DNA from: Prolixibacteraceae bacterium
Lineage (GTDB): Bacteria > Bacteroidota > Bacteroidia > Bacteroidales > Prolixibacteraceae
Assembly: GCA_029265875.1 (NCBI GenBank)
Contig: JAJUGS010000010.1
Coordinates: 1 to 32,328, forward strand
Length of the DNA stretch: 32,328 nt
Reading direction: 5' to 3'
Part shown: in pieces, positions 8,969 through 19,060 of the stretch
Numbering within the stretch: the stretch's first letter is position 1
How the letters are laid out: the number at the start of each line of letters is the position of its first letter
The notes under the pieces: model-generated
What the model saw: only the letters and a program-made list of their open reading frames with translations
What the model was told of the DNA's origin: nothing
Databases searched by the model: none
Program-made: the position numbers and the translations under genes

Positions 8969-10519
8969 GTGAGTAGCGATTTAATAATTGATGTAACTCC
9001 ATCCGAAATCGTAATCGCTTTACAGGAAGACAAAAAGCTTGTTGAATTAACCCGCGAACGTAGCGGTGCAAAATTTGCTGTTGGCGACATTTACCTGGGG
9101 AAAGTTAAAAAAATAATGCCCAGTTTAAATGCTGCATTCGTTGATGTTGGATACGAAAAAGATGCATTTTTGCACTACCTCGATCTTGGCCCCCAGTTTG
9201 CCACCCTCAATAAATTCGTCAGGATGGCCATTTCAAAAAAAAACAAACTTTCCTCAATCGGGCGTTTACAATCTGAACCCGATATCAATAAAGAAGGAAA
9301 AATTGGTGATTTGCTGAAAGAGGGACAAAAAATACTGGTTCAGGTTTCAAAAGAACCCATTTCAACAAAAGGACCGCGTTTAACCTCCGAAATCTCGATT
9401 GCCGGAAGAAATATTGTTTTAATGCCTTTCAGCGATAAAGTTTCTGTGTCGCAGAAAATTAAAACGAACGAAGAAAAAAACAGGCTTAAAAAGCTGGTAC
9501 AAAGTATTAAACCCAGGAAATTCGGTGTTATTGTGCGAACAGTAGCCGAGGGTAAAATGGTCGCAGAGCTCGACCAGGAACTCAATGGCCTGGTGAATAA
9601 ATGGGAATCGGTTTTCGGGAAACTGGCCAAAGCAAACGCCCCATCGCTTATTATTGGCGAAATTGACAGAACAACAGCATTGCTCCGCGATATTTACCAT
9701 TCCGATTTTAACAGCATCATTGTTAACGATCAGGATGTTTGTAACGAAATCAGTGAATATCTCGGAAGCATTCAGGCTGAAAAAAGAAAGATTGTAAAAT
9801 TTTATAAGGGCAAAGCGCCAATTTTCGAATATTACGGAATCGAAAAACAGATAAAGGCGGCATTTGGCAAAACAGTATCGTTTAAAGACGGGGCCTATTT
9901 AATTGTTGAACACACAGAAGCTTTTCATGTAATTGATGTAAATAGCGGTAACCGGGTAAAGATGGGAGTTGACCAGGAAGCCAACGCATTGGAAGTCAAC
10001 CTGGCAGCCTGTAACGAAATTGCCCGTCAGCTCAGGCTGAGAGATATGGGCGGGATAATTGTGATCGATTTCATTGATATGCACCTGCCTGCTAACAGGC
10101 AAAAGGTGTACGACCACATGAAACAGGTAATGGAATCTGACAGGACAAAACACAATATTTTGCCATTGAGCAAGTTTTGCCTGATGCAAATCACCCGCCA
10201 ACGCGTGAGACCGGAAGAAAGCATTGAAACTGCTGAAAATTGCCCGGTTTGTAAAGGAAGTGGTAAGGTTTCGCCTACTATTTTGTTTGCCGATGAAATT
10301 GGAAACAAAGTGAATTATGCTTTCAAGGATTTGCAAAAGAAAAAGCTCACACTCAAAGTTCACCCTTATTTGGCTGCATATCTTACAAAGGGGCTGATGA
10401 GTATCAGAAACAAATGGTACCTGAAATATTTCAGATGGGTGAATGTGGAAGCCAACAATTCGTTCTCCTACCTCGAATATCATATTTTTGACGAAAATCT
10501 GGAAGAATTAATACTTTAG
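8969..10519 (+). CDS. rng: ribonuclease E/G family (RNase G)
   Basis: GTG start; S1 domain GDIYLGKVKKIMPSLNAAFVDVGYEKDAFLHYLDL; DVNSGN, GGIIVIDFIDM; CPVCKGSGKV Zn-link-like motif. Confidence 0.94.
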   Translation: MSSDLIIDVTPSEIVIALQEDKKLVELTRERSGAKFAVGDIYLGKVKKIMPSLNAAFVDVGYEKDAFLHYLDLGPQFATLNKFVRMAISKKNKLSSIGRLQSEPDINKEGKIGDLLKEGQKILVQVSKEPISTKGPRLTSEISIAGRNIVLMPFSDKVSVSQKIKTNEEKNRLKKLVQSIKPRKFGVIVRTVAEGKMVAELDQELNGLVNKWESVFGKLAKANAPSLIIGEIDRTTALLRDIYHSDFNSIIVNDQDVCNEISEYLGSIQAEKRKIVKFYKGKAPIFEYYGIEKQIKAAFGKTVSFKDGAYLIVEHTEAFHVIDVNSGNRVKMGVDQEANALEVNLAACNEIARQLRLRDMGGIIVIDFIDMHLPANRQKVYDHMKQVMESDRTKHNILPLSKFCLMQITRQRVRPEESIETAENCPVCKGSGKVSPTILFADEIGNKVNYAFKDLQKKKLTLKVHPYLAAYLTKGLMSIRNKWYLKYFRWVNVEANNSFSYLEYHIFDENLEELIL

Positions 10520-10523
10520 GCAG

Positions 10524-10554
10524 AAAAGCCGTTCGTAAACCGGGCGGCTTTTTT
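10524..10554 (+). terminator. Rho-independent terminator downstream of rng
   Basis: AAAAGCCG ... CGGCTTTT(TT) hairpin with T run. Confidence 0.75.
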
Positions 10555-10707
10555 GTTGTTTGTCATTTATGTTTTTTAATATTGCTGTGTTGTTTTAACC
10601 CCGAATAAGAATTTTTGACAGTTTGGAAGTTTGGATTGATTTTTGAATGTAAATATCTATATTATTAAATACGTTTCGGTAATCAGTAATAACAAATTTT
10701 TGTTGAC

Positions 10708-12645
10708 ATGAGGAAAGCACTTTTTATAATTTTATTGATTTTTAGTTCAGTACTGTTAAATGCCCAGATTGTAAATCCTACAAAATGGGAATTCAGTTCG
10801 AAACAAAATGGAAATGAAGCAGATTTAATTTTCAAAGCCACCATCGAATCAGGCTGGCATCTTTATGATACTGAACTTCCGGAAGGTGGGCCGATTGCCA
10901 CAGCTTTTGTTTTTGCCGATTCAACACTTTTCGATTTTGTTGGGCCGTTACAGAAAAATCCTCAGCCTGAAATTCATTTCGATCCCAATTTTCAGATCAA
11001 TGTCGGATATTTCAATGGTGAAGCCACACTGGTTCAAAAGATAAAACTCAAATCATCTGAAAAGGTGGAAATAAAAGGGTATGTTTTATTTATGAGCTGC
11101 AACGATGAAAACTGCACGCCTCCTGAAGAAACGCCTTTTTCATTTGTTTTTAATGCTGATAATTCAAAAGAAAAAAATGAATCAGTTGCAATAACCAATA
11201 ACGATATTGCTTCAGCAAGCGGAAATTCTGCCCAGACAATCTGGATTTTTATACTGATTTCGGCCTTGGCAGGATTTGCGGCAGTGCTCACGCCCTGTGT
11301 TTTCCCCATGATTCCGATGACCGTTTCATTTTTTATGCGCGGAAGCGAAAATCGTGGAAAAGCCATCAAAACCGGGTTTTTCTTCGGATTTTCCATTATC
11401 CTGATTTTTACATTGTTGGGTGCCTTGTTTTCGCTTGGGATTTTCGGTCCCAATGTCGGGAATATTCTAAGTACCCACTGGATTCCCAACCTTTTGTTTT
11501 TTCTTTTGTTCCTGGTTTTTGCTGTTTCCTTTTTTGGAGCATTCGAAATGGTTTTGCCCAGCAGTCTTGTAAATAAAACCGATGCGCAAGCTGACAAAGG
11601 TGGTTTGATTGGCGCGTTTTTTATGGCCTTAACAACGGTGATTGTTTCATTTTCGTGTACAGGGCCATTTATCGGGGCGTTGATTATTGAAGCGGTTCAG
11701 GGTGGGGGGATGCGACCTCTCATAGGGATGTTTTTCTTTGGTCTCGCATTTGCAACTCCATTTACATTGCTTGCCATTTTCCCTTCGGCACTCAATAAAT
11801 TGCCACGTTCAGGTGGCTGGCTGAATTCGATTAAAGTGGTTTTTGCCTTTATTTTGCTGGCTTTTGGAATGAAATTTCTCAGCAATATCGACCAGGTTTA
11901 TGGATTTAACCTGATTTCGCGCGAAATCTATCTTTCAATCTGGATTGTATTATTCTTTATGCTCGGGCTCTATTTGCTGGGCAAAATCAAATTCCCGCAC
12001 GACAGCGATCTTCCATATCTGGGAGTTGGAAGATTTTTACTTTCGGTGGCCGTTTTTTCATTTGTAGTTTACCTTTTCACTGGATTGGTTGGCAATTCGC
12101 TTTCCGGAATTGCTTCACTGATTCCGCCAGCGAGCGAAAAACCGTATTCAGTGCAGACGGTTTCAGGTCAGGCTGCCGCGCCTGTGGCGCTTTGCGGTAC
12201 TCCCAAATACGCCGATAAATTGCACCTTCCGCATGGACTAACGGGTTATTTCGATTTTGAACAAGGTGTAGCCTGCGCAAAAGAACAAAACAAACCCTTG
12301 CTGGTGGTTTTTAAAGGACACGCCTGCGCCAATTGTAAAAAGATGGAAAGCACAGTTTGGGACAACCCGGAATTGCTGAAAAAGATTGCTGAAAAATACG
12401 TGATTGTTGGTTTATATACCGATGACAGGACTGCATTACCTGAAAATGAGTGGATAACTTCTGCGGTTGATGGAAGTGTGAAAAAAACAATGGGGAAAAA
12501 GAATCTGGATATTCAGATTTCGAAGTACCAGACCAACAGCATTCCTTTTCATGTAATTATAAAACCTGACGGAAGTGAAATAAAAATGGGCGTGACTTTT
12601 GATGATGCCGAATTCCAGACTTTTATCGATAAAGGACTTGAATAG
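10708..12645 (+). CDS. dsbD: DsbD-type thiol:disulfide interchange protein (DsbC-like N-domain, CcdA-like TM domain, C-terminal thioredoxin)
   Basis: CNDENCTPPE N-domain, AVLTPCVFPMIPMTVSFF TM motif, GHACANCKKME thioredoxin CxxC. Confidence 0.9.
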   Translation: MRKALFIILLIFSSVLLNAQIVNPTKWEFSSKQNGNEADLIFKATIESGWHLYDTELPEGGPIATAFVFADSTLFDFVGPLQKNPQPEIHFDPNFQINVGYFNGEATLVQKIKLKSSEKVEIKGYVLFMSCNDENCTPPEETPFSFVFNADNSKEKNESVAITNNDIASASGNSAQTIWIFILISALAGFAAVLTPCVFPMIPMTVSFFMRGSENRGKAIKTGFFFGFSIILIFTLLGALFSLGIFGPNVGNILSTHWIPNLLFFLLFLVFAVSFFGAFEMVLPSSLVNKTDAQADKGGLIGAFFMALTTVIVSFSCTGPFIGALIIEAVQGGGMRPLIGMFFFGLAFATPFTLLAIFPSALNKLPRSGGWLNSIKVVFAFILLAFGMKFLSNIDQVYGFNLISREIYLSIWIVLFFMLGLYLLGKIKFPHDSDLPYLGVGRFLLSVAVFSFVVYLFTGLVGNSLSGIASLIPPASEKPYSVQTVSGQAAAPVALCGTPKYADKLHLPHGLTGYFDFEQGVACAKEQNKPLLVVFKGHACANCKKMESTVWDNPELLKKIAEKYVIVGLYTDDRTALPENEWITSAVDGSVKKTMGKKNLDIQISKYQTNSIPFHVIIKPDGSEIKMGVTFDDAEFQTFIDKGLE

Positions 12646-12658
12646 AAAACACTAAATT

Positions 12659-13312
12659 ATGGTAAATATCAGCAGGCTGAACCTTCAAAACACCCTTTTC
12701 TGGAATGTGGATACCCAGGTCGATTTTATGGAACCTGGCGGGAAATTATATGTTCAGGATGCTGAAAAATTAAAACCTGTATTGAAGAAAATCACGAAAC
12801 TGGCAGAAGAAAAGTCGGTTTTTGTGGTGAATACTGCCGATTATCATCACGATGGTTCTGCGGAATTGTCGCAAAATCCGGATTTCAAATCAACATTCCC
12901 GCCTCACTGTATGGCGGAATCTCCAGGGGCCGCGTATATCCCAGAAACAAATCCGGCAAATCCGGTGATTATTAACTGGGATAGAGGACAGGATATTGAT
13001 GGTTTAATTGAGAAGATTCAAAATACAAAAGAAGTTATTATCAGAAAAGACGCCTTTGATGTATTTGCCGGAAATCCATACACCGACATAATACTTCAGC
13101 GTTTGAACCCCGAAACCGTGGTGGTTTATGGTGTTACCACCAATGTTTGTGTGAACGATGCAGTTGTGGGGCTATTAAAAAGAGGGAAAAATGTATTGGT
13201 TGTCAGCGATGCAATTAAAGAGTTGCCAAATCTTCCGCTGCCATTTGAAAAATGGGGCAAACTCGGAATTGATTTGATTACTTTCAGTGAATTAAAAGCC
13301 ATGATAGGTTAA
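12659..13312 (+). CDS. isochorismatase-like cysteine hydrolase (nicotinamidase-related)
   Basis: LFWNVDTQVDFMEPGGKLYV, ...IIRKDAFDVF..., VVYGVTTNVCVNDAVVGLL catalytic Asp/Lys/Cys pattern. Confidence 0.85.
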   Translation: MVNISRLNLQNTLFWNVDTQVDFMEPGGKLYVQDAEKLKPVLKKITKLAEEKSVFVVNTADYHHDGSAELSQNPDFKSTFPPHCMAESPGAAYIPETNPANPVIINWDRGQDIDGLIEKIQNTKEVIIRKDAFDVFAGNPYTDIILQRLNPETVVVYGVTTNVCVNDAVVGLLKRGKNVLVVSDAIKELPNLPLPFEKWGKLGIDLITFSELKAMIG

Positions 13313-14004
13313 CTTTTCCGGTGATATTCTTCTAAAAACCGTTTTTCAATTAATGAGCTGCTTTTTACTGAATTTCGCAACCACTGAAGTTTGATCGTTG
13401 TTTTCTCGAAGTCAGTCAATTTCCAGGGTATATTTTCTGAATTCCTGAGCTTTTCAGTTAAGTAATACAAAATAATGGCAGCAGAAACCGAAATATTGTA
13501 GCTTTCGGTGAAACCAAACATCGGTATTTTTAAAAACTCATCAGCTTCCTGCAAAATGGTTTCAGTTACACCCGGCAATTCAGAGCCAAAAACAAGGGCA
13601 AATTTTCCTTTTGAATAATCGAAACCGGGCAATTCCACATCGTTAATATGCGGGGTTGTGGCAACAATCCGGTAGCCTTCTTTTTTTAGCCTTTGCAGTG
13701 CCTCCCGGCTTTTGTTTTCCGACTTTTCGTAAGTATGAAGAGTAAGCCATTTCGAGGCTCCCATTGCCACTTCCGTGTCAACCTGGAATTTGTTCCTGTT
13801 TTCAATTACATGAACGTTTTGAATTCCGGTACAATCGCAGGTCCGCAATACAGCACTGGCATTTTGTGCCTGAAAAATATCTTCCAGCACAACTGTTATA
13901 TAATTTGTGCGGTTTTCCACAATGCGGTTAAATAAAGCCAGTCTTTCTTCAGTAACTGCTGATGATAAACAATTGAAAAGCTGATAAACCAGTTCCTGTT
14001 CCAT
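13309..14004 (-). CDS. trmH: TrmH-family tRNA/rRNA 2'-O-methyltransferase (probably tRNA Gm18)
   Basis: NRTNYITVVLEDIFQAQNASAVLRTCDCTGIQNVHVIE; FALVFGSELPGVT; FGFTESYNISVSAAIILY SPOUT knot motifs. Confidence 0.9.
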   Translation of the reverse strand: MEQELVYQLFNCLSSAVTEERLALFNRIVENRTNYITVVLEDIFQAQNASAVLRTCDCTGIQNVHVIENRNKFQVDTEVAMGASKWLTLHTYEKSENKSREALQRLKKEGYRIVATTPHINDVELPGFDYSKGKFALVFGSELPGVTETILQEADEFLKIPMFGFTESYNISVSAAIILYYLTEKLRNSENIPWKLTDFEKTTIKLQWLRNSVKSSSLIEKRFLEEYHRKS

Positions 14005-14084
14005 TTATGAATTCCTATTAACTAATACTTACAGGTTTTTATATTTTGTAAAAAAACAAAAATCTTTGTAAAAAGCGGGGCATA

Positions 14085-14115
14085 AAAAAAGGGGAAATGT
14101 CATTTCCCCTTTTTT
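14085..14115 (-). terminator. strong hairpin terminator downstream of HU paralog 2 (potentially bidirectional)
   Basis: AAAAAAGGGGAAAT-GTC-ATTTCCCCTTTTTT perfect stem flanked by A/T runs. Confidence 0.85.
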
Positions 14116-14134
14116 AATTTTGTCTGCTTTTGCA

Positions 14135-14404
14135 CTAAACTGCGTCAGCAAGTTCAGCACCAGCTTTAAATTTCACCACTTTTTTAGCAGGAATTGTAAT
14201 TTCTTTACCGGTTTGCGGATTTCTGCCGGTTCTTTTACCACGTTCAGATACTGAGAAAGATCCAAAACCAATGAGAGCAACACGGTCGCCAGCTTTTAAA
14301 GCGTCGGTTGTTGCAGCAATGAAAGCGTCAATCGCTTTTTTTGCATCTACTTTAGTCAGGCCAGCTCCTGCGGCCACTGCATCAATTAGTTGTGCTTTGT
14401 TCAT
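14135..14404 (-). CDS. HU family DNA-binding protein (paralog 2)
   Basis: [69 protein letters not shown]; canonical HU. Confidence 0.97.
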   Translation of the reverse strand: MNKAQLIDAVAAGAGLTKVDAKKAIDAFIAATTDALKAGDRVALIGFGSFSVSERGKRTGRNPQTGKEITIPAKKVVKFKAGAELADAV

Positions 14405-14645
14405 ACGGCAAAAATTTAATTAAATGTTTAAAATGTTGATAGATAATTGTTTAATAAAACGGTTAAGTTTTTATCGTGTAAAGTTAATCTTCAATTCTTA
14501 TGTCAAAAGTTCTGAAACGCCAATAAAATCAATTGTTTCAGAGAACTTTTATAAGTGTTCACTAAATTCTGAAATATGTTTTAAAAAAACAATTTTTATC
14601 TCATATTTTTTTTTGAACGGGTTTTTAACTTTTTTAAAAATAGTA

Positions 14646-14675
14646 TTTGCGAATTAAAAATTTGTTCTACTTTTG
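14646..14675 (+). promoter_or_regulatory. Bacteroidetes-type promoter for tRNA-Ser
   Basis: TTTG 14646-14649, 18-nt spacer, TACTTTTG 14668-14675; tRNA begins at 14684. Confidence 0.65.
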
Positions 14676-14683
14676 TCGCGCCT

Positions 14684-14769
<86 letters not shown>

Positions 14770-14803
14770 AAAAAATCCACAAGTTTCTGCTTGTGGATTT
14801 TTT
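14770..14803 (+). terminator. terminator after tRNA-Ser
   Basis: AAAAAATCCACAAG-TTTCTG-CTTGTGGATTTTTT perfect 14-bp stem. Confidence 0.85.
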
Positions 14804-14902
14804 AATAAAAACGTTTTGGCAAACATAAAATGCCAATTGACAATTTAAAAGAAATTTGAGGGCTGCAAAATGGAACTGTATAGGTATTCAGGAATGAATT
14901 AC

Positions 14903-14910
14903 TATATTTG
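14903..14910 (+). promoter_or_regulatory. -7 promoter element for tRNA-Trp
   Basis: TATATTTG (TAnnTTTG) 17 nt before the tRNA 5' end; -33 element not convincing. Confidence 0.45.
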
Positions 14911-14927
14911 CAACCGCAAAAATAAAC

Positions 14928-14998
14928 ACGGGCGTAGTTCAAGGGTAGAATAGCGGTCTCCAAAACCGTTGATGGGAGTTCGAATCTCTCCGCCCGTG
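14928..14998 (+). tRNA. tRNA-Trp (anticodon CCA)
   Basis: Acceptor ACGGGCG/CGCCCGT, anticodon loop CTCCAAA, T-loop TTCGAAT; followed directly by CCA at 14999-15001. Confidence 0.95.
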
Positions 14999-15003
14999 CC
15001 AGC

Positions 15004-15036
15004 AAAAAGCTGCAGAAATGCAGCTTTTTCTTTTTT
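15004..15036 (+). terminator. terminator after tRNA-Trp
   Basis: AAAAAGCTGCA-GAAA-TGCAGCTTTTT followed by CTTTTTT. Confidence 0.85.
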
Positions 15037-15078
15037 ATTCAGTTTTGATGCTTTATTTTCGGTTTTAAATTCCAATAC

Positions 15079-15807
15079 ATGGAGGTTGATGTTTTTATTC
15101 CGTGTTTTATCGATCAGTTATATCCTGAAACTGCCCGAAGTTTTATTAAAGTGCTTGAAAAGGCTGGTTGTAAAGTGTTTTATAACCCTGAACAAACCTG
15201 TTGCGGACAGCCATCGTTTAACAGCGGATACTGGAAAGAAACACGTAAACTGGCCAGGAAATTCATCACCGATTTTAGTTCAGGGAGGGTTATTGTTGCT
15301 CCATCGGCATCCTGTACCGGTTTTATCAGAAATAATTACGGAAAACTGTTTACCGATGATGCCCGGTTGCTTGCCGAAGTGAAAAAACTGACACCCAAAG
15401 TTTTTGAATTTACCGACTTTCTTGTCAACCATTTAAACCAAATTGAATTTGGTGCTGAATTTTGTCACAAAGTTACTTTTCATGATGCGTGTAGTGGTTT
15501 ACGCGAATATGGGATTAAAGATGAACCAAGGATATTGCTCGGCAATGTAAAAGGCCTGGAACTGGTGGAAATGGAGAATACAAATGTTTGTTGCGGTTTC
15601 GGGGGGACTTTCTCAGCCAAGTTTCATCACATTTCAACAGCCATGACCGAACAAAAAGTGGAAAATGCCCTGAAAACCGGTGCTGATTATATCGTTTCCA
15701 CGGAAGCTTCGTGTATTATGAATATCGAGGCATACATCAAAAAACAAAAACTGCCGGTAAAGGCAATTCATCTTGCCGATATCCTGGCTGCAAATATCAA
15801 AAGTTAA
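15079..15807 (+). CDS. lutA: LutA-like (Fe-S)-binding protein with two CCG (cysteine-rich) domains
   Basis: VDVFIPCFIDQLYPE; CCGQPSFNSGYW and CCGFGGTFSAKF repeats typical of LutA/YkgE. Confidence 0.85.
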   Translation: MEVDVFIPCFIDQLYPETARSFIKVLEKAGCKVFYNPEQTCCGQPSFNSGYWKETRKLARKFITDFSSGRVIVAPSASCTGFIRNNYGKLFTDDARLLAEVKKLTPKVFEFTDFLVNHLNQIEFGAEFCHKVTFHDACSGLREYGIKDEPRILLGNVKGLELVEMENTNVCCGFGGTFSAKFHHISTAMTEQKVENALKTGADYIVSTEASCIMNIEAYIKKQKLPVKAIHLADILAANIKS

Positions 15808-15853
15808 TCCTTTCTAATTCTTCTTCTGACTTGCGACTTGACTTCCTTCATTC

Positions 15854-17674
15854 TCAGAACACCTGCATTTTATGTAAATGGGTGTACCGGCCTTTCAATG
15901 CCAGAAGTTCCTCGTGAGTTCCCCGCTCTACAATTTTACCCTCGTGGAAAACGCAAATAAGGTCGGCATTGCGGACGGTTGAAAGCCGGTGTGCAATTAC
16001 AAGGGAAGTACGGTTTTTCATGAGGTTTTCCAGAGCATCCTGTACCAGTCGTTCCGATTCGGTATCCAGGGCCGAAGTGGCTTCATCGAGAATTAAAATC
16101 GGCGGGTTTTTGAGAATAGCACGCGCAATACTGAGCCGCTGGCGCTGTCCGCCTGAAAGTTTGCTGCCGCGGTCGCCAATAACTGTATCATAACCGTTTT
16201 CAGTTTCGATGATGAAATTATGCGCATTGGCAACTTTAGCCGCTGCTATCACTGCTTCCATAGTTGTGTTTTCAACCCCGAAAGCGATGTTATTATAGAT
16301 TGTATCATTAAAAAGAATGGCGTCCTGGTTCACATTTCCCATCAGGTCGCGCAGGTCATGCAGTTTTATATCCCTGATATCAACCCCATCGATAAGAATT
16401 TGTCCTTCAATTACATCATAAAAACGGGGAAGGAGATCCACAAATGTGGTTTTTCCGCTTCCCGACTGGCCCACCAGTGCAATGGTTTTCCCCTTTTCAA
16501 TTTTCAGCGAAACATTTTTCAATACAATTTTTTCATCGTATGCGAATGTTACATTTCTGTATTCAATTGCTTCATTCAATGTTTTTACTGTTTTAGCATC
16601 TTTTGCTTCCGGAATGGTAACTTCGGCAAGCAGGATTTTATCAATACGGTCCATCGAAGCGAGTCCTTTCTGGATACTGTAGATGGCTTGAGTAAAGGCT
16701 TTTGCCGGGTTGATGATCTGGTAGAAAATTCCGAGATAAATAATAAATGAGGCGCCGTTTAGTTCGCTGTGTTTCCCAATAATCAGTGAGCCGCCATACC
16801 AGACAACAATTATAATTACAAAAGTCCCGATCAGTTCACTCAACGGGTGGGCAAGTTCTCTTCTCCACATCAGGCGGTTCATGATACTGCGGTAATCACT
16901 CAGTTCTTGTCCGAACCGGTTATTCATCTTTTTTTCGGCATTGAAAGCTTTTATGATTCGTAATCCGCCTAAAGTTTCTTCCACCGTGGTAAGGATCATG
17001 CCCATTTTATTTTGCCCTTCCATCGACACTTTTTTCAGCGACTTGCCAATGCGGCCGATTAAAAAGCCAGCCACCGGCAGAACAAGAAAAATAAAAATTG
17101 TCAGGCTCGGGCTCATAACCAACATGGAAATCAGCAACACAATAATGATGACCGGATTTTTCAGAAACATGTCAAGCGATGACATAATCGAGTTCTCAAC
17201 TTCCGCAACATCACCGGTGATTCGGGCAATAATATCGCCTTTTCGTTCTTCTGAAAAGAAGGGCAGTGCCAGCCTCAGGATTTTAGCATAAATCTGTTCG
17301 CGCATGTCTTTTACAACTCCGTTGCGGATAAAAACTGCTTCGTAAGCCCCGAGATATGCAAATCCGACTTTCAGGAAAGTTGCAAATACAACAAACAGAC
17401 CGACCAGCAGGAGCGTCATTCCCGTTCCATAATCGTGTTTGATTAAAGTAACATAGTAGTAGAGATTATTTTTTATCACATCGAAATTGACCGACCAGGG
17501 CAAAAGCTGGTTAACATCTTCCGATAATTCAAAAAGAATTTCGAGGATAGGGCTCATCAAAGCCATCGAAAAAACAGTAAAAAGTGCTGAAAGCAGGTTG
17601 AAAAGAAAATTCAGAATCAACTGCTTTTTATAAGGCGGAATGTATCTTTTTAAAACTCCAAAAAACTCCTTCAT
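15854..17674 (-). CDS. ABC transporter ATP-binding/permease (MsbA-like exporter)
   Basis: 6-TM N-terminal domain, Walker A GQSGSGKTT, signature LSGGQRQRLSIARA, Walker B ILILDEATSALD. Confidence 0.93.
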   Translation of the reverse strand: MKEFFGVLKRYIPPYKKQLILNFLFNLLSALFTVFSMALMSPILEILFELSEDVNQLLPWSVNFDVIKNNLYYYVTLIKHDYGTGMTLLLVGLFVVFATFLKVGFAYLGAYEAVFIRNGVVKDMREQIYAKILRLALPFFSEERKGDIIARITGDVAEVENSIMSSLDMFLKNPVIIIVLLISMLVMSPSLTIFIFLVLPVAGFLIGRIGKSLKKVSMEGQNKMGMILTTVEETLGGLRIIKAFNAEKKMNNRFGQELSDYRSIMNRLMWRRELAHPLSELIGTFVIIIVVWYGGSLIIGKHSELNGASFIIYLGIFYQIINPAKAFTQAIYSIQKGLASMDRIDKILLAEVTIPEAKDAKTVKTLNEAIEYRNVTFAYDEKIVLKNVSLKIEKGKTIALVGQSGSGKTTFVDLLPRFYDVIEGQILIDGVDIRDIKLHDLRDLMGNVNQDAILFNDTIYNNIAFGVENTTMEAVIAAAKVANAHNFIIETENGYDTVIGDRGSKLSGGQRQRLSIARAILKNPPILILDEATSALDTESERLVQDALENLMKNRTSLVIAHRLSTVRNADLICVFHEGKIVERGTHEELLALKGRYTHLHKMQVF

Positions 17675-17713
17675 GAAATTGGATTATTGTTGATTGGCAA
17701 CCTTTGCTGTTGC

Positions 17714-19060
17714 TTAAAAAATACCGGTATAATTTTGTGGTGTAATCTTTTTCAATTCTTCTTTTACCTGTTCTGAAACGTCCAATGTGTCAATAAAATT
17801 GTGAATTGATTGCTGTGTAATTGTTTCATTTTTCCGTGTCAGATCTTTCAGTGCTTCGTAGGGATTTGGGAAAAACTCGCGCCGCAAAATGGTTTGAATC
17901 GCTTCGGCCACCACGGCCCAGTTTTCTTCCAGGTCTTTTGCAATGGCTGCTTCATTCAGTAAAAGTTTGTTCAATCCTTTTAAAGTCGATTGCAGCGCAA
18001 TAAGCGTGTGGCCAAACGGCACACCCACGAATCGGGTAACCGTTGAATCGGTGAGGTCGCGTTGCAGGCGCGAAACCGGCAGTTTGTCAGAAAGCTGGAC
18101 AAACCCGGCGTTGGCAATCCCTATGTTTCCTTCCGAGTTTTCAAAATCAATGGGGTTTACTTTGTGGGGCATGGTTGACGAACCCACTTCGCCTTTTTTG
18201 ATTTTCTGTTTAAAATAGCCCATCGAAATGTACATCCAGATATCGCGGTCGAGATCGAGAACGATGTTGTTGATGCGCCGCAAGGCATCGAAAATGGCGC
18301 TGTGATCGTCGTAATGCGCGATCTGCGTGGTGTATTTCGACCGTTCGATTCCCAGCGAATATTTACAAAAATCATTGGCAAAACTCTCCCAGTCAATATT
18401 CGGATAAGCTACAAAATGGGCATTGAAATTACCCGTCGCCCCGCCAAATTTGGCAAAACAGGGGAGGGCTTTCAGTTGCTCCAGCTGAACATTCAATCGT
18501 TCAACAAAAACCATAATTTCTTTGCCGAGCTTTGTGGGTGACGCGGGTTGTCCGTGTGTTTTGGCCAGCATCGGAATGTCTTTCCATTGTTCCGCCAATT
18601 CCGAAAGTTTGGCAACCAGCTCATCAATCACCGGGTAGTATTCAAATTTTAAGGCATCCAGTATCGAAAGCGGGAGCGAAGTGTTGTTGGCATCCTGCGA
18701 GGTGAGCGCAAAATGGATAAATTCTTTGTAAGCTGAAAGCCCGATTTGGTCAAATTCTTCTTTCAGAAAATACTCAACGGCTTTCACATCATGATTGGTT
18801 ATGCTTTCGATATCTTTTATCCGCGAGGCATTTTCAACCGAAAATTCGCGGTGTATCTTCCGCAGCGCTTCTTTTTTGTCATTTTCAACGTTAGCAAGCT
18901 GAGGAAGCGGAATATCACAAAGCGCAATAAAATATTCAATCTCCACAAAAACACGGTATTTGATGAGTGCGTATTCGCTGAAATACTTCCAAAGATTTTC
19001 GACTTTGTTGCTGTACCTGCCATCAACCGGCGAAACTGCCAAAAGTGCATTCATTCCCAT
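17714..19060 (-). CDS. purB: adenylosuccinate lyase
   Basis: LLAVSPVDGRYSNKVENLW; GSSTMPHKVNPIDFENSEGN fumarase/ASL signature (E. coli-type PurB). Confidence 0.96.
   Translation of the reverse strand: MGMNALLAVSPVDGRYSNKVENLWKYFSEYALIKYRVFVEIEYFIALCDIPLPQLANVENDKKEALRKIHREFSVENASRIKDIESITNHDVKAVEYFLKEEFDQIGLSAYKEFIHFALTSQDANNTSLPLSILDALKFEYYPVIDELVAKLSELAEQWKDIPMLAKTHGQPASPTKLGKEIMVFVERLNVQLEQLKALPCFAKFGGATGNFNAHFVAYPNIDWESFANDFCKYSLGIERSKYTTQIAHYDDHSAIFDALRRINNIVLDLDRDIWMYISMGYFKQKIKKGEVGSSTMPHKVNPIDFENSEGNIGIANAGFVQLSDKLPVSRLQRDLTDSTVTRFVGVPFGHTLIALQSTLKGLNKLLLNEAAIAKDLEENWAVVAEAIQTILRREFFPNPYEALKDLTRKNETITQQSIHNFIDTLDVSEQVKEELKKITPQNYTGIF

Noticed and set aside
14999-15001. Encoded CCA after tRNA-Trp as a special feature
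   Set aside because: Three bases can match by chance; tRNA-Ser next door lacks it and the neighbouring bases belong to the terminator region.
16220-16750. 176-aa plus-strand ORF opposite the ABC transporter
   Set aside because: Covers the antisense of Walker/NBD coding region; shadow ORF.
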